A DNA stretch of 64,000 bases from Halopseudomonas pelagia CL-AP6 (GCF_000410875.1 NZ_AROI01000009.1:186001-250000), one strand, 5' to 3'; shown: positions 31,601 to 41,843, numbered from the stretch's first letter. Numbers and translations: made by a program. The notes: generated from the letters alone by a model not told the origin.

Positions 31601-32145
31601 TCTGGGCTGCCCATCGGGAACAGGTCCAATAGCGCGCCGCGCACAGCATAGTCGCCATGCTCATAAACGGTATCGACACAGCGGTACCCGGCCGCATCCA
31701 GATTCAGGCGCATGCGCTCAATATCGAGCTTCTGGCCGACTTCCAGCATCAGTACCGAGCCACCAAGAAAGCTGCGTGGGGCTATGCGGTGCAGCAGGGT
31801 GGTCATGGGTACGACAAGTATGCCCTGGGTTACCTGGGGCAGCAGGTTCAGCGTTTTCAGGCGCTGGGAAATGATGTCCTGGTGCGGCGAGAAACGATCG
31901 TAGGGCAGCGTCTCCCAGTCTGGAAAGCTGAGTACCGGCAGGGCCGGTGAAAAGAATCGCAGCTCCTGCTCGAGTTGATCGGCGGAGGCCGTGTCGCGGG
32001 TGATCACCAGGCTAAGGCCGGCATGTTCAGCCGCCGCCTCGGCAATCGCCAGGGCCCGTGCGGCGCCAGCCAGATTGCCCCAGGCGCTTCTGGCCTGGTC
32101 GCGGGCGACCGGAGGGACGGAAAGAAGGCGCGTATTAACGGGCAT
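28660..32145 (-). CDS. mfd: Transcription-repair coupling factor
   Basis: Removes RNA polymerase stalled at DNA damage and recruits UvrA. The 1161-residue protein has UvrB-like N-terminal modules (LSFPDWETLPYDRFSPHQDI; EHGDYAVRGALLDLFPMGSP), the RNA-polymerase-interacting domain (VVHIDHGVGRFLGL), and superfamily-2 translocase motifs (GDVGFGKTEVAMRAAF, IIDEEHRFGVRQKEQLK, QLRGRVGRS), with a C-terminal TRCF domain. The ATG at 32145 matches the family start better than a TTG seven codons upstream. It is divergent from gap. Confidence 0.97.
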   Translation of the reverse strand: MPVNTRLLSVPPVARDQARSAWGNLAGAARALAIAEAAAEHAGLSLVITRDTASADQLEQELRFFSPALPVLSFPDWETLPYDRFSPHQDIISQRLKTLNLLPQVTQGILVVPMTTLLHRIAPRSFLGGSVLMLEVGQKLDIERMRLNLDAAGYRCVDTVYEHGDYAVRGALLDLFPMGSPDPIRIDLFDDEIETLRTFDPDSQRSVDKVASIELLPAKEFPLDKSALTGFRARFREHFDVDYRRCPVYQDLSEGMVPPGIEYYLPLFFDELSSLFDYLPDNTLLFSLPDIEGAAEHFWQDVRHRYEEQRVDKTRPLLAPASLFLSIEDCFAQIKHFPRIICHQEPLPAKAGTTNFNGQPSPELAIDNRLDQPLTALQTFIQGFEGKVLFVVESAGRREALLELLTRIDIKPEAVESWPEFVASGARPGVIIAAIDQSMLCGHPAVALITENQLFGQRVMQRRRRGKATDLGDAVIRNLTELREGAPVVHIDHGVGRFLGLVNLTVEDQQAEFLTLAYADDAKLYVPVSNLHLIARYTGGEDDSAPLHRLGSEQWQKAKRKAAEKVRDVAAELLDVYARRGARKGFSFSAPERDYQVFSEAFPFEETADQEAAILAVIEDMVKSQPMDRLVCGDVGFGKTEVAMRAAFLAVHGGKQVAVLVPTTLLAQQHFNSFRDRFADWPVKVEVMSRFKSAKEIKAAAEDLAEGKVDIMIGTHKLLQGDIQFKDLGLMIIDEEHRFGVRQKEQLKALRSEVDVLTLTATPIPRTLNMAMSGMRELSIIATPPARRLSVRTFVMQQQAPVIKEAILRELLRGGQVYYLHNEVSTIEKCAADLAELVPEARIGISHGQMPERALEQVMGDFYHRRFNVLVTTTIIETGIDVPNANTIILERADKFGLAQLHQLRGRVGRSHHQAYAYLLTPHGKKLTSDAEKRLEAIAAAQDLGAGFTLATHDLEIRGAGELLGEGQSGQIQAIGFTLYMDMLERAIKAIKQGKQPELDTPLGGGPDINLRLPALIPDDYLPDVHSRLILYKRIANAADDEALKDLQVEMIDRFGLLPDAAKTLFRVTALKLRCEPLGISKVDVGPEHGRLEFAAHTSVDPMTLVRLIQDQPNRYKLEGATLFRFNAPMGAAELRLNTIEALIERLETPQPPTPGKGKRP

Positions 32146-32295
32146 AAAGCGAGGGTCTCTGTGCAAAAAGCCGATAGTGTACCCCTGTCTGCGGGACTGT
32201 GCCGCAGCGATGTGTTTTTGCCGGATGATTGCCTCAGCATGCTAACGGCCGCATAATATTGGCCCTTTAGATCCCAAGACCTGGAAGGAACAGTC

Positions 32296-33738
32296 GTGAA
32301 CCAAGCCCAATATGAGCAATGCCTGGAAAACTGGACGGATCGTGAATCAACTGCCGAGGCGATGATTCCGCTGATCGGCCGCCTGTACCGTGAACATAAC
32401 GTAGTGACCTCTATTTATGGCCGGGGTTTGGTTAATCGCTCTGTCATCAGCATTCTTAAATCGCATCGCTTTGCCCGGCAGATCGATGACACCGAGCTTT
32501 CAGTGCACGATACCTTTCCTCTGATCAACGCGCTGCTCGACCTGAATCTGGGTCCGGCATCCATCGATTTGGCGCGTCTGGTAGACAAGTTCCGCAAATC
32601 TCCCGGCGACGACCTGGATGCGTTTTTGCGGTTAGAGCTGGCCAGCGTGATTGGCCACAAGGGCGAGCGTCGCCAGGGTCGTGATGTAGTTCTCTACGGT
32701 TTTGGCCGTATTGGCCGCTTGCTGGCACGCATCATGGTGGAGAAGGCCGGTGCCGGTGATGGTCTGCGTCTGCGTGCCATTGTGGTGCGCAAGGGCGCGA
32801 CCAACGATCTGTCCAAGCGTGCCAGTCTGCTGCGCCGCGATTCGGTCCATGGTTCCTTCCAGGGCACTATCAAGATCGACGAAGAGAACAATACCCTGAC
32901 GGCTAACGGCACGGTCATTCAGGTGATTTACGCCAGTGATCCCACCAGTGTCGATTACACCCAATACGGCATCAAGAACGCATTGATTGTCGATAATACC
33001 GGCGTATGGCGTGATGCCGAGGGTCTGTCCCAGCACCTGAAGTGCCCTGGTGCCACACAGGTCGTACTGACCGCGCCAGGCAAGGGCGATATCAAGAATA
33101 TCGTGCATGGCATCAACCATGCTGCGATCACGCCAGAAGACAAGATTGTCTCTGCCGCCTCCTGTACCACCAATGCGATCGTGCCTATTCTCAAGGCGAT
33201 CAACGACAAATACGGCATTGCCAATGGTCACGTTGAGACGGTTCACTCCTACACTAACGATCAGAACCTGATCGACAACTTCCACAAGGGTAACCGTCGT
33301 GGCCGCAGTGCTGCCTTGAACATGGTGATCACCGAGACGGGTGCAGCCAAAGCAGTTGCCAAGGCACTGCCTGAACTGGAAGGTAAGTTGAGTGGTAATG
33401 CTATTCGGGTACCCACGCCGAACGTATCGATGGCCATTCTGAATCTGAATCTGAATGCCGCGACCAATCGTGAAGAGGTTAATGAATACCTGCGGTATAT
33501 GGCGCTGCACTCGGACCTGCACAAGCAGATCGACTTCACCAATTCTCAGGAAGTGGTTTCCACTGATTTCGTCGGCTCACGTCACGCTGGTGTGGTGGAT
33601 GCCGAAGCAACCATCTGCAACGATACCCGGTTGATTCTCTACGTATGGTATGACAACGAGTTCGGTTACAGCTGTCAGGTCGTGCGTATCCTGGAAGATA
33701 TGGCCCAGGTTAATTCACCGGCGTTCCCGGAGTATTGA
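32296..33738 (+). CDS. gap: Glyceraldehyde-3-phosphate dehydrogenase, long form with N-terminal extension
   Basis: A 480-residue enzyme whose GAPDH domain begins only at about residue 130 (VVLYGFGRIGRLLARIM). Catalytic Cys290 is in SAASCTTNAI and His317 in VETVHSYTNDQNLIDN. The 125-residue leading region (start MNQAQYEQCLENW) has no catalytic motif. This long form sits after mfd in pseudomonads and differs from the classic 330-residue enzymes; it is often thought to serve gluconeogenesis. The cofactor cannot be decided here. The start is a GTG with AAGGAA upstream. An intrinsic terminator follows. Confidence 0.93.
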   Translation: MNQAQYEQCLENWTDRESTAEAMIPLIGRLYREHNVVTSIYGRGLVNRSVISILKSHRFARQIDDTELSVHDTFPLINALLDLNLGPASIDLARLVDKFRKSPGDDLDAFLRLELASVIGHKGERRQGRDVVLYGFGRIGRLLARIMVEKAGAGDGLRLRAIVVRKGATNDLSKRASLLRRDSVHGSFQGTIKIDEENNTLTANGTVIQVIYASDPTSVDYTQYGIKNALIVDNTGVWRDAEGLSQHLKCPGATQVVLTAPGKGDIKNIVHGINHAAITPEDKIVSAASCTTNAIVPILKAINDKYGIANGHVETVHSYTNDQNLIDNFHKGNRRGRSAALNMVITETGAAKAVAKALPELEGKLSGNAIRVPTPNVSMAILNLNLNAATNREEVNEYLRYMALHSDLHKQIDFTNSQEVVSTDFVGSRHAGVVDAEATICNDTRLILYVWYDNEFGYSCQVVRILEDMAQVNSPAFPEY

Positions 33739-33768
33739 TCAGGCTGTACTTGGCTGTCAGGCAATAAC

Positions 33769-33794
33769 AAAAAGGCGCTCCGGCGCCTTTTTTG
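33769..33794. terminator. Terminator after gap, possibly bidirectional
   Basis: Stem AAAAAGGCGC / GCGCCTTTTT around TCCG, followed by further T. The A-tract on the left would also serve the convergent gene at 33832. Confidence 0.93.
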
Positions 33795-33831
33795 TGGGCA
33801 GATGTGGGCGCCGTAAGCGCCTTTGCGGCGT

Positions 33832-34404
33832 TCAGTCTCCGGCTATCAGTCGCTTGCGCAGTTTGTCCGACAAACCGTTCTCCCTGAGCCAGATACCCAC
33901 ATACGCGCGTGCCAGTTCTGCGTCATCCGTTTGAAATATCTCTTGGCCGTTGTACCTCAGACTCAGCGCGTGGTGGCGGTCCAGGGTTAGGCTGTAGCGA
34001 TCGTACGGCTGGATGTCGGTAAAGGTGTCGTGCAGGCGCTCGATCTTCGGGCGCAGCTTGGCCAGCCTGGCAGCACCATGTTGGCGCTCCAGTGCTATCC
34101 AGGCAGCCCTGATCACGTCTGCTCGGTCAATATTTCGATAGTAGAAGAGCTCCAGGTGTAGCGGTGTCCCGGTCTCGGTAATGGTCTTCAGTGGCGCGCC
34201 TGCGGGCGTCAGCAGGGCGGCACTGTAAACATCTACAAACAGATATTTGAGTACGCTGGCATTGCGTAAGACCAGTTGCTCCCCATCGACCTCCAGGGTG
34301 TCTGGAAAATTGGCCTGGTCCAGGCGTTTGTTGCTCGCATCGGCGACCAGTGGCAATACGCATAGTAGGGCGATGATAACGACTCTTAGCATGGTCTTTT
34401 CCAT
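33832..34404 (-). CDS. Chalcone-isomerase-like exported protein
   Basis: A 190-residue protein with a signal peptide (LRVVIIALLCVLPLVADA) and a chalcone-isomerase-like fold (family seen as VLKYLFVDVYSAALL, LELFYYRNIDRADVIRAAW, and LARAYVGIWL near the end). Bacterial members are periplasmic and their ligand or reaction is unresolved. Start may be the ATG at 34404 or the one four codons inside at 34392, which has the better-spaced GGA. It is convergent with gap and diverges from nqrA. Confidence 0.8.
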   Translation of the reverse strand: MEKTMLRVVIIALLCVLPLVADASNKRLDQANFPDTLEVDGEQLVLRNASVLKYLFVDVYSAALLTPAGAPLKTITETGTPLHLELFYYRNIDRADVIRAAWIALERQHGAARLAKLRPKIERLHDTFTDIQPYDRYSLTLDRHHALSLRYNGQEIFQTDDAELARAYVGIWLRENGLSDKLRKRLIAGD

Positions 34405-34670
34405 CCCGGTAAAGCGTTATTACCGCCGCTATACGGTGATGCGTCAATCTGATTGCCGCACCAATATGTAACAGCAGAAAACCTGAAAAAACCAAGTGCT
34501 TGAGTAGCATTGGCGGGCCATGATCTTTATACTTAGCGGGATTTTTGATGGGGGTTTGTGGTCCTTTCCCAATGTTTCCGCGTCTGTTGCCCAGAGCTGT
34601 TTCTTGGGATTTCCGTTTGCCGGATGCCGGCCCGCCCTTGACGATTCTAACCAGTGATTAGGCTATACGT

Positions 34671-36008
34671 ATGATAAAAATCAAACGGGGCTTGGATCTG
34701 CCAATCACCGGCTCCCCCGAGCAGACTATCGAAGACGCCCGCCCTGCGCGCAGCGTCGCCATCGTCGGCTTCGACTACCATGGTATGAAACCGACCATGG
34801 AAGTGCAGGAGGGGGACCGGGTCAAACTTGGCCAGATCCTGTTCAGCGATAAAAAAACACCTGGCGTGATCTTTACCGCCCCGGCAGCGGGTGTTGTCAG
34901 TGCCGTGAATCGTGGTGATAAACGCGTTCTGCAATCGGTCGTTATCGATGTGGACGGTGACGAGGCGGTTAGCTTCGACGCTTATGACGCCGCTTCTCTC
35001 GGATCTCTGGAGCCACAAAAGGTTCGCGAGCAATTGATCCAGTCCGGACTCTGGACTGCGTTGCGGACTCGTCCGTACAGCAAAACGCCAGCGGTGGACA
35101 GCGAGCCCCATTCGATTTTCGTCACGGCCATCGATACCAATCCCTTGGCTGCGGATCCTGCGGTGGTGCTGAGCCACTACGCTGCTGAGTTCGAGAATGG
35201 CCTGAAGGTGCTGGCACGGTTAGGCAATATTTGGCTGTGCAAGGCTGAAGGTGCCAGTATTCCCGGCGAGAACCTGGATGGCGTGCGCAGCGAAAGTTTC
35301 GCTGGTCCGCACCCTGCCGGCCTGCCTGGTACACATATTCATCTGCTTGACCCGGTCAGCGAGACCAAGACCGTTTGGCAGATCAATTATCAGGACGTGG
35401 TTGCGATCGGCAAGCTGTTCACCGATGGCAAATTGTGGACTGAACGGGTTGTAGCACTCGGTGGACCTCAGGTTGAAAAGCCCCGTCTGCTGAGAACCCG
35501 CCTGGGCGCGAACCTTGACGAGTTGACTGCGGGTGAACTGAAGCAGGGTAGCAACCGCGTTATTTCAGGCTCGGTGTTTGGCGGTCGTCAGGCTCAGGGT
35601 CCGGTTGGCTATCTTGGCCGCTTCCACTCACAGGTTTCGGTTCTGGCTGAAGGTAGCGAGCGGCAGATGCTGCACTATCTGCGTGCCGGCGTGGACAAGC
35701 ACTCTGTCCTGAATGTGTTCGTCTCCAAGCTGAAGTCCAGCAAACTGTTCAATTTCACCACTACAACCAATGGCAGCCCGCGGGCAATGGTTCCCCTGGG
35801 GAACTATGAAATGGTCATGCCGCTGGATATTTTGCCCACACAACTCTTGCGCTACCTTATCGTTGGCGACACAGACATGGCCCAAAAGCTGGGTTGTCTG
35901 GAGCTGGACGAAGAGGACCTGGCTCTTTGCAGCTACGTGTGTGCCGGCAAATACGAGTATGGCCCGATTCTGCGCGATAACCTCGCCCTAATCGAGAAGG
36001 AGGGTTAA
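34671..36008 (+). CDS. nqrA: Na+-translocating NADH:quinone reductase subunit A
   Basis: Peripheral cytoplasmic subunit (445 residues) of the six-subunit sodium pump that oxidises NADH and reduces ubiquinone. It opens with [20 protein letters not shown], the family signature, and ends with [20 protein letters not shown]. NqrA has been implicated in quinone binding. It is first in an operon whose genes are spaced by 2-16 bp or overlap. The 266-bp region upstream must hold the promoter; no clear match was seen. Confidence 0.98.
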   Translation: MIKIKRGLDLPITGSPEQTIEDARPARSVAIVGFDYHGMKPTMEVQEGDRVKLGQILFSDKKTPGVIFTAPAAGVVSAVNRGDKRVLQSVVIDVDGDEAVSFDAYDAASLGSLEPQKVREQLIQSGLWTALRTRPYSKTPAVDSEPHSIFVTAIDTNPLAADPAVVLSHYAAEFENGLKVLARLGNIWLCKAEGASIPGENLDGVRSESFAGPHPAGLPGTHIHLLDPVSETKTVWQINYQDVVAIGKLFTDGKLWTERVVALGGPQVEKPRLLRTRLGANLDELTAGELKQGSNRVISGSVFGGRQAQGPVGYLGRFHSQVSVLAEGSERQMLHYLRAGVDKHSVLNVFVSKLKSSKLFNFTTTTNGSPRAMVPLGNYEMVMPLDILPTQLLRYLIVGDTDMAQKLGCLELDEEDLALCSYVCAGKYEYGPILRDNLALIEKEG

Positions 36009-36011
36009 GCC

Positions 36012-37226
36012 ATGGGTTTGCGTACATTTTTGGACAAGATCGAACATAACTTCGAGAAGGGCGGCAAGCATGAGAAGTTCTATGCCCTTTATGAAGCTAT
36101 CGATACTTTCTTTTACCGCCCGGGTAGTGTGACCAAAACCACTGCTCACGTGCGTGACGGTCTAGACCTGAAGCGGATGATGATTACCGTGTGGCTGTGT
36201 ACCTTCCCGGTGATTTTTTACGGGATGTACAACATCGGCTTCCAGGCTAACAGCATCTACGCTGCCAATCCCGAGCTGCTGGACGCTCAGGAAAGCTGGC
36301 GGATTGGTTTGATCGCCATGTTTGCCGGGTTTGATGCCGGGAGCCTGTGGGACAACTTTGTCCACGGTGCTGCCTACTTCTTGCCGGTCTATGCGGTGAC
36401 CTTTATTGTCGGTGGCTTTTGGGAGGTGCTGTTTGCCTCGATTCGCAAGCACGAGGTCAACGAAGGTTTCTTTGTTACTTCAATCTTGTTTGCGCTGATC
36501 CTGCCGCCGGATATTCCCCTGTGGCAAGTGGCGCTGGGTATCAGCTTCGGTATCGTGATTGGTAAGGAAGTGTTCGGTGGTACCGGTAAAAACTTCCTTA
36601 ACCCGGCGCTGACCGGTCGTGCCTTCCTGTTCTTCGCTTACCCTGCAGAAATTTCGGGGGACGCAGTATGGACTGCAGTGGACGGCTATGCCGGTGCAAC
36701 GGCTTTGAGCCTGGCTGCTTCGGGCGGTATTGACGCGGTCGTCAACGGCGGTATCACCTGGCTGGATGCGTTTGTCGGCAATATCCATGGCTCCATGGGT
36801 GAAGTCTCGACACTGGCTATCTTCCTCGGCGGCGCCGTGCTGCTAACCACCAAAATCGCCAACTGGCGCATCGTCGCTGGCGTGATGATCGGCATGATCG
36901 CGATGAGCCTGCTGTTCAATCTGATTGGCTCAGAGACCAATCCGATGTTCGCCATGCCGTGGTACTGGCACATGGTGGTGGGTGGTTTTGCCTTTGGCAT
37001 GATCTTTATGGCTACCGATCCGGTATCGGCTTCCATGACTAACCAGGGTAAATGGATTTTTGGCGCACTGATCGGCGTGATGGTTTTGCTGATTCGCGTG
37101 GTCAATCCGGCATTCCCTGAGGGTATGATGCTGGCCATTCTGTTTGCCAACCTTTTTGCTCCCCTGATCGACCATTTTGTCGTCCAGGCCAACATCAAGC
37201 GGAGGCTTGCCCGCCATGTCCAGTAA
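36012..37226 (+). CDS. nqrB: Na+-translocating NADH:quinone reductase subunit B
   Basis: Membrane subunit (404 residues, about ten helices) carrying covalent FMN and riboflavin. The flavinylation site is Thr230 in [10 protein letters not shown], modified by Apb[21 protein letters not shown] is the subunit's conserved core. The serine usually found two residues before the GAT core (SGAT) is alanine here. The stop overlaps nqrC by 11 bp. Confidence 0.98.
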   Translation: MGLRTFLDKIEHNFEKGGKHEKFYALYEAIDTFFYRPGSVTKTTAHVRDGLDLKRMMITVWLCTFPVIFYGMYNIGFQANSIYAANPELLDAQESWRIGLIAMFAGFDAGSLWDNFVHGAAYFLPVYAVTFIVGGFWEVLFASIRKHEVNEGFFVTSILFALILPPDIPLWQVALGISFGIVIGKEVFGGTGKNFLNPALTGRAFLFFAYPAEISGDAVWTAVDGYAGATALSLAASGGIDAVVNGGITWLDAFVGNIHGSMGEVSTLAIFLGGAVLLTTKIANWRIVAGVMIGMIAMSLLFNLIGSETNPMFAMPWYWHMVVGGFAFGMIFMATDPVSASMTNQGKWIFGALIGVMVLLIRVVNPAFPEGMMLAILFANLFAPLIDHFVVQANIKRRLARHVQ

Positions 37227-37992
37227 AAAAGAAACTGTCAGCCGCACCATTATGGTGGCGCTGCTGGTCTGTCTTGTTTGCTCCGTGGTGGTGTCTGCCG
37301 CAGCGGTTGCACTCAAGCCAGTGCAGATCACCAATCAACTGTTGGATAAGAAGCGCAATATTCTGTCGATTGCGGGCTTGCTTGAGGAGGGTGCTGATGT
37401 CGAGGCCCAATTCGAGAAAGTTACCGCGCGTTTGGTTGACCTGCGTACCGGCGAATTCAGCGAAGAGATGGATCCGCTGACCTACGACCAGCAGAAAGCG
37501 GCGAAGGACCCGGCGCTATCCGAGCGTCTTGCGGCTTCTGACGATATTGCTAGCATCCGTCGTCGTGAAGACTACGCGACTGTCTATATGGTCGAGAACG
37601 ATGATGGCATTGAAACCATGATCCTGCCGATTCACGGTTACGGTTTGTGGTCGACGCTGTATGGCTTTATCGCGCTGGAAGGTGACTTGAAAACGGTTGT
37701 GGGTCTGGGCTTTTACCAGCATGCCGAGACACCTGGCCTGGGCGGTGAAGTAGACAACCCTAACTGGCGCCAGCAATGGACCGGCAAGGTGGTCTATGAC
37801 GAAGACGGCGACGTCGCGGTGCAGGTACTTAAGGGCAGCGTGGACAGCAGCAACCCCAATGCCGAACACCAGGTCGATGGCCTGGCTGGAGCTACCTTGA
37901 CCAGTCGTGGTGTTGAAAATTTGGTGCGGTTCTGGCTGGGTGAGAATGGCTTTGGCCCATTCCTCGACAATCTTGATGCAGGGGAGGCTTAA
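37216..37992 (+). CDS. nqrC: Na+-translocating NADH:quinone reductase subunit C
   Basis: A 258-residue subunit with one N-terminal helix ([20 protein letters not shown]) and a periplasmic flavin domain; FMN attaches at Thr227 in [10 protein letters not shown]. The helical start and [16 protein letters not shown] fit the family. The ATG at 37216 is preferred because an upstream start would add 13 residues inside nqrB. Confidence 0.97.
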   Translation: MSSKKETVSRTIMVALLVCLVCSVVVSAAAVALKPVQITNQLLDKKRNILSIAGLLEEGADVEAQFEKVTARLVDLRTGEFSEEMDPLTYDQQKAAKDPALSERLAASDDIASIRRREDYATVYMVENDDGIETMILPIHGYGLWSTLYGFIALEGDLKTVVGLGFYQHAETPGLGGEVDNPNWRQQWTGKVVYDEDGDVAVQVLKGSVDSSNPNAEHQVDGLAGATLTSRGVENLVRFWLGENGFGPFLDNLDAGEA

Positions 37993-37994
37993 TC

Positions 37995-38666
37995 ATGGCT
38001 AAAGCAAGCGCCAAACAGGTGCTCTTCGAACCCATTTTCAGTAATAACCCGATTGCCCTTCAGATCCTGGGTATCTGTTCGGCACTGGCGGTCACCACCA
38101 GCATGAACGTGACGCTGGTCATGTGTCTGGCATTGACCTCGGTAGTGGCTCTGTCCAACCTGTTTATTTCGATTATCCGTACTCAAATCCCCAGCGCGAT
38201 CCGTATGATCGTACAGATGGTGATCATTGCGTCGTTGGTAATCGTGGTGGATCAGGTGCTCAAGGCCTATGCCTACGACATCAGTAAGCAGTTATCGGTA
38301 TTCGTTGGACTGATCATTACCAACTGTATCGTAATGGGCCGGGCTGAAGCCTTTGCCATGCAAAATCCGCCGCACATGAGCTTCCTTGACGGTATCGGTA
38401 ACGGTCTGGGCTACAGTTTCATTCTCATTGTGGTCGCGTTTTTTCGTGAACTGCTCGGCGCTGGCAAGCTGTTCGGCATCGAAATACTGCCGGTCGTTAA
38501 CCAGGGTGGCTGGTATCAGCCCAACGGTTTGCTGCTATTGCCGCCATCGGCATTCTTCATTATCGGTCTGATTATCTGGGCATTGCGTGCCTGGAAAACT
38601 GAGCAGGTGGAAGAGCCCGAATTTAAGATGGCGCCGCAAAGCCGCGCGTTGAAGGAGGTTATGTAA
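37995..38666 (+). CDS. nqrD: Na+-translocating NADH:quinone reductase subunit D
   Basis: A 223-residue integral membrane subunit with six helices; it pairs with NqrE around a 2Fe-2S centre at the membrane core. Family stretches include [13 protein letters not shown] (with the cluster cysteine) and [20 protein letters not shown]. It starts 2 bp after the nqrC stop. Confidence 0.97.
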   Translation: MAKASAKQVLFEPIFSNNPIALQILGICSALAVTTSMNVTLVMCLALTSVVALSNLFISIIRTQIPSAIRMIVQMVIIASLVIVVDQVLKAYAYDISKQLSVFVGLIITNCIVMGRAEAFAMQNPPHMSFLDGIGNGLGYSFILIVVAFFRELLGAGKLFGIEILPVVNQGGWYQPNGLLLLPPSAFFIIGLIIWALRAWKTEQVEEPEFKMAPQSRALKEVM

Positions 38667-38669
38667 GCC

Positions 38670-39281
38670 ATGATCGAACATTATATCAGCCTGCTGGTGC
38701 GGGCTATTTTCGTAGAAAACATGGCGTTGGCCTTCTTCCTTGGCATGTGTACCTTTATTGCCATCTCCAAGAAAGTGCAAACGTCGCTCGGCCTGGGTAT
38801 CGCAGTGGTTGTGGTATTGACCATTACTGTGCCAGCCAACAACCTGATTTATACCTATCTGCTGCGTGACGGCGCGTTGGCCTGGGCTGGCTTGCCGAAT
38901 GTGGATTTGAGCTTCCTGGGACTGCTCAGTTACATCGGTGTTATCGCGGCACTGGTGCAGATCCTGGAAATGTTGCTGGATAAGTTCGTGCCGGCCCTTT
39001 ACAACGCTCTCGGTGTCTTCTTGCCGCTGATCACGGTGAACTGCGCCATTCTGGGTGCGTCGCTGTTCATGGTGGAGCGCGACTATTCCCTGGATGAAAG
39101 TATCGTCTACGGTTTTGGCGCTGGGGTAGGTTGGGCGCTGGCCATTGTTGCGCTGGCCGGTATTCGCGAAAAACTCAAGTACAGCGACGTGCCAGACGGT
39201 CTGCGTGGTCTCGGTATTACCTTCATCACCGTGGGATTGATGTCCCTGGGGTTCATGTCCTTCTCGGGCGTGCAACTGTAA
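38670..39281 (+). CDS. nqrE: Na+-translocating NADH:quinone reductase subunit E
   Basis: A 203-residue, six-helix membrane subunit, homologous to NqrD with inverted topology ([40 protein letters not shown]). The conserved cysteines in GMCTF and VNCAI fit the intramembrane iron-sulfur site. Confidence 0.97.
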   Translation: MIEHYISLLVRAIFVENMALAFFLGMCTFIAISKKVQTSLGLGIAVVVVLTITVPANNLIYTYLLRDGALAWAGLPNVDLSFLGLLSYIGVIAALVQILEMLLDKFVPALYNALGVFLPLITVNCAILGASLFMVERDYSLDESIVYGFGAGVGWALAIVALAGIREKLKYSDVPDGLRGLGITFITVGLMSLGFMSFSGVQL

Positions 39282-39297
39282 ACAGGAGCTGTAACTG

Positions 39298-40521
39298 ATG
39301 AATATCGAAATCTTTTTGGGCGTCGGCATGTTCACCGCGATCGTATTGTCGCTGGTGGCTGTGATTCTGATTGCCCGCTCCAAGCTGGTGACCAGCGGTG
39401 ATGTGACCATTGAAATCAATGGCGAGCGCACCATTACCGTTCCAGCCGGTAACAAGTTGCTCAATACCCTTTCGGACAACGGCATCTTCCTGTCCTCTGC
39501 CTGTGGTGGCGGTGGTACCTGCGCGCAGTGCAAGTGCATCATTGAAGAGGGCGGCGGCGAAATGCTGCCCACGGAAGAGAGTCACTTCACCAAGCGTGAA
39601 GCCAAAGAAGGCTGGCGTCTGTCCTGTCAGGCTCCGGTCAAACAGGATATGAAGATCGAAGTGCCGGAAGAGGTTTTCGGCGTCAAGAAGTGGGAATGTA
39701 CCGTAGAGGCCAACCCCAACGTTGCTACCTTTATCAAGGAACTCACTCTGCGGCTGCCGGAAGGCGAGAATGTCGATTTCCGCGCCGGTGGTTATGTACA
39801 GTTGGAGTGCCCGCCGCACACCGTGCACTACAAGGATTTTGACATTCAGCCGGAATTTCGTGGTGATTGGGATAAATTCGATATGTGGCGCTTTGTCTCC
39901 AAGGTTGACGAGACGGTGATCCGTGCCTATTCCATGGCCAACTACCCGGAAGAGCGCGGCGTGGTCAAGTTCAACCTGCGTGTGGCGTCGCCACCGCCGG
40001 GCCGTGACGACCTGCCACCGGGCAAGATGTCGTCTTGGTGCTTTGCCCTGAAGCCGGGCGACAAGGTGACCGTTTACGGTCCCTTCGGTGAGTTCTTTGC
40101 CAAAGATACGGATGCCGAGATGGTCTTTGTCGGCGGCGGTGCCGGTATGGCGCCGATGCGTTCGCACATTTTTGACCAGTTGGGTCGGCTCAAGAGCAAG
40201 CGCAAGATCAGCTTTTGGTACGGCGCTCGTTCGCTGCGTGAAGCCTTCTATGTTGAAGAGTTTGACAAGCTGGCACAAGAGAATGAAAACTTCGAGTGGC
40301 ACTTGGCGCTGTCAGACCCGCTGCCTGAAGATAACTGGGAAGGCCCGACCGGCTTTATCCATAATGTTCTGTTAGAGAACTACCTCAAGGATCATCCCGC
40401 GCCTGAGGATTGTGAGTTTTATATGTGTGGGCCGCCGATGATGAACGCATCGGTGATCAAGATGCTGCAGGATATGGGCGTAGAGCCAGAAAATATCATG
40501 CTTGATGACTTTGGCGGCTAG
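39298..40521 (+). CDS. nqrF: Na+-translocating NADH:quinone reductase subunit F
   Basis: Entry subunit for electrons from NADH. The 407-residue protein has one N-terminal helix, a 2Fe-2S ferredoxin domain (Cys69, Cys75, Cys78 and Cys110), and a ferredoxin-NADP reductase-like domain for FAD (RAYSMANYP) and NADH ([28 protein letters not shown]). A clear GGAGCTG stretch precedes the ATG. Confidence 0.98.
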   Translation: MNIEIFLGVGMFTAIVLSLVAVILIARSKLVTSGDVTIEINGERTITVPAGNKLLNTLSDNGIFLSSACGGGGTCAQCKCIIEEGGGEMLPTEESHFTKREAKEGWRLSCQAPVKQDMKIEVPEEVFGVKKWECTVEANPNVATFIKELTLRLPEGENVDFRAGGYVQLECPPHTVHYKDFDIQPEFRGDWDKFDMWRFVSKVDETVIRAYSMANYPEERGVVKFNLRVASPPPGRDDLPPGKMSSWCFALKPGDKVTVYGPFGEFFAKDTDAEMVFVGGGAGMAPMRSHIFDQLGRLKSKRKISFWYGARSLREAFYVEEFDKLAQENENFEWHLALSDPLPEDNWEGPTGFIHNVLLENYLKDHPAPEDCEFYMCGPPMMNASVIKMLQDMGVEPENIMLDDFGG

Positions 40522-40522
40522 C

Positions 40523-41545
40523 ATGCTACTGCGCGTCATCCGGCCCGTTATCGCTGTTGCTATGGCAACAGCCCTAACGGGCTGTTTCAATTCTATGGAG
40601 CCGGTTTCGGAAGTGACCGGCGCGGCCATGGGTAGTACTTATTCAATCAAGTGGGTCAATGCCGAGGGCGTTCCGGATACGGCAACGCTACACGGAGAAA
40701 TCGAAGCGCTGCTCAGTGATTTTGATGCGGAGGTATCTACCTGGCGGGATGATTCGGATCTGGCTCGCTTTAACGCAATGCCTGCCGATAGTTGCGCTGA
40801 GGTGCCGACATCGTTGCTGGAACTGGTTGGCTTGGGGCATATACTGGCTGAGGACAGCGGTGGTGATTTTGATCTGACGGTGGGGCCGCTGCTGCGAATC
40901 TGGGGTTTTCATGGTGGCAACGGCAGCCAGGTGGTGCCTGATCCAGAGGAGCTGCAAGCTGCTCTGGAACAAGTAGGTCAGCGTCATTTACAGGTTAACG
41001 GCACGCAGTTGTGCAAGTCAGCCAACGTCCAGGTTGATGTCAGTGCTATCGCTGCGGGTTATGCAGTGGACAAGGTAGTCGATCATTTGCTCTCCCGTGG
41101 TATCAATAGCTATATGGTTGAGATTACTGGCGAGCTCAAGGCAGCAGGGGTCAAGCCCGATAATACTCCGTGGAAGATTGCAATCGAGGAGCCGCGGGAT
41201 GATCAGCGCATGGCCCATCTGATTGTCGCGCTCGATGGGCAGGCGGTGTCGACTTCGGGTGACTATCGCAATTATTTTGAATACGAAGGCAAGCGTTATT
41301 CGCATACCTTTGACCCGAGTAGCGGCAGACCAGTGATGCATGAGCTAGCGGCAGTGACCGTGCTGCACAATTCTGCGGCGACGGCTGATGGGTTATCAAC
41401 GGTGCTATTGGTTAAAGGGCCCGAAAAGGGCTGGGACTATGCTTTGGAGCATGAGGTGGCTGCGCTCTTTGTTGTGCGCGATGGTACCCGTTTTGTTTCC
41501 AGGGCCACCCCCACATTCACGGCTCTGACGAAGAGCGAGGAGTAG
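40523..41545 (+). CDS. apbE: FAD:protein FMN transferase, lipoprotein
   Basis: Attaches FMN to threonines of NqrB and NqrC in the periplasm. The 340-residue protein has a lipoprotein signal (IRPVIAVAMATALTGC, lipid on Cys21) and ApbE motifs (GAAMGSTYSIKW, DVSAIAAGYAVDKV, SHTFDPSSGRP). It begins right after the nqrF stop; an ATG at 40505 inside nqrF is an alternative. The co-location with its substrates is the standard nqr operon design. Confidence 0.96.
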   Translation: MLLRVIRPVIAVAMATALTGCFNSMEPVSEVTGAAMGSTYSIKWVNAEGVPDTATLHGEIEALLSDFDAEVSTWRDDSDLARFNAMPADSCAEVPTSLLELVGLGHILAEDSGGDFDLTVGPLLRIWGFHGGNGSQVVPDPEELQAALEQVGQRHLQVNGTQLCKSANVQVDVSAIAAGYAVDKVVDHLLSRGINSYMVEITGELKAAGVKPDNTPWKIAIEEPRDDQRMAHLIVALDGQAVSTSGDYRNYFEYEGKRYSHTFDPSSGRPVMHELAAVTVLHNSAATADGLSTVLLVKGPEKGWDYALEHEVAALFVVRDGTRFVSRATPTFTALTKSEE

Positions 41546-41548
41546 ATC

Positions 41549-41788
41549 ATGGTTTGGGTTTTGGCGTTTTCATTAATGGTACTGATTGTGATCGGCATGT
41601 CGGTCGGCGTGATGATGGGCCGCAAGCCCATTGCCGGCTCCTGCGGTGGGATTGGCGCGACGGGTGTGGATAAAGCCTGTGGTATCTGTGGAGGTGATGT
41701 CACCAAGTGTGAAGAAACCAGCACCAATGCCGGAATAGAGCCACGCAAGCCGAAGAATCTGGGCTATGACGCGACCAAGGTCGACTAG
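41549..41788 (+). CDS. nqrM: Na+-NQR maturation protein NqrM
   Basis: A 79-residue protein with one N-terminal helix (WVLAFSLMVLIVIGMSVGVM) and four conserved cysteines (32, 44, 47 and 54) in SCGG...KACGICGGD...KCEE. NqrM (formerly DUF539) is needed to deliver iron to the cluster between NqrD and NqrE. It follows apbE by 3 bp and closes the operon. Confidence 0.95.
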   Translation: MVWVLAFSLMVLIVIGMSVGVMMGRKPIAGSCGGIGATGVDKACGICGGDVTKCEETSTNAGIEPRKPKNLGYDATKVD

Positions 41789-41843
41789 CTGTAAAACGCC
41801 ATACGTGTCAGTATCCCGTCGAAAATCATAAGGAAATCAATGC

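Noticed and set aside
38535-39572. 345-codon open frame antisense to nqrD/nqrE
   Set aside because: It mirrors the nqr coding sequence and has no recognisable domain.
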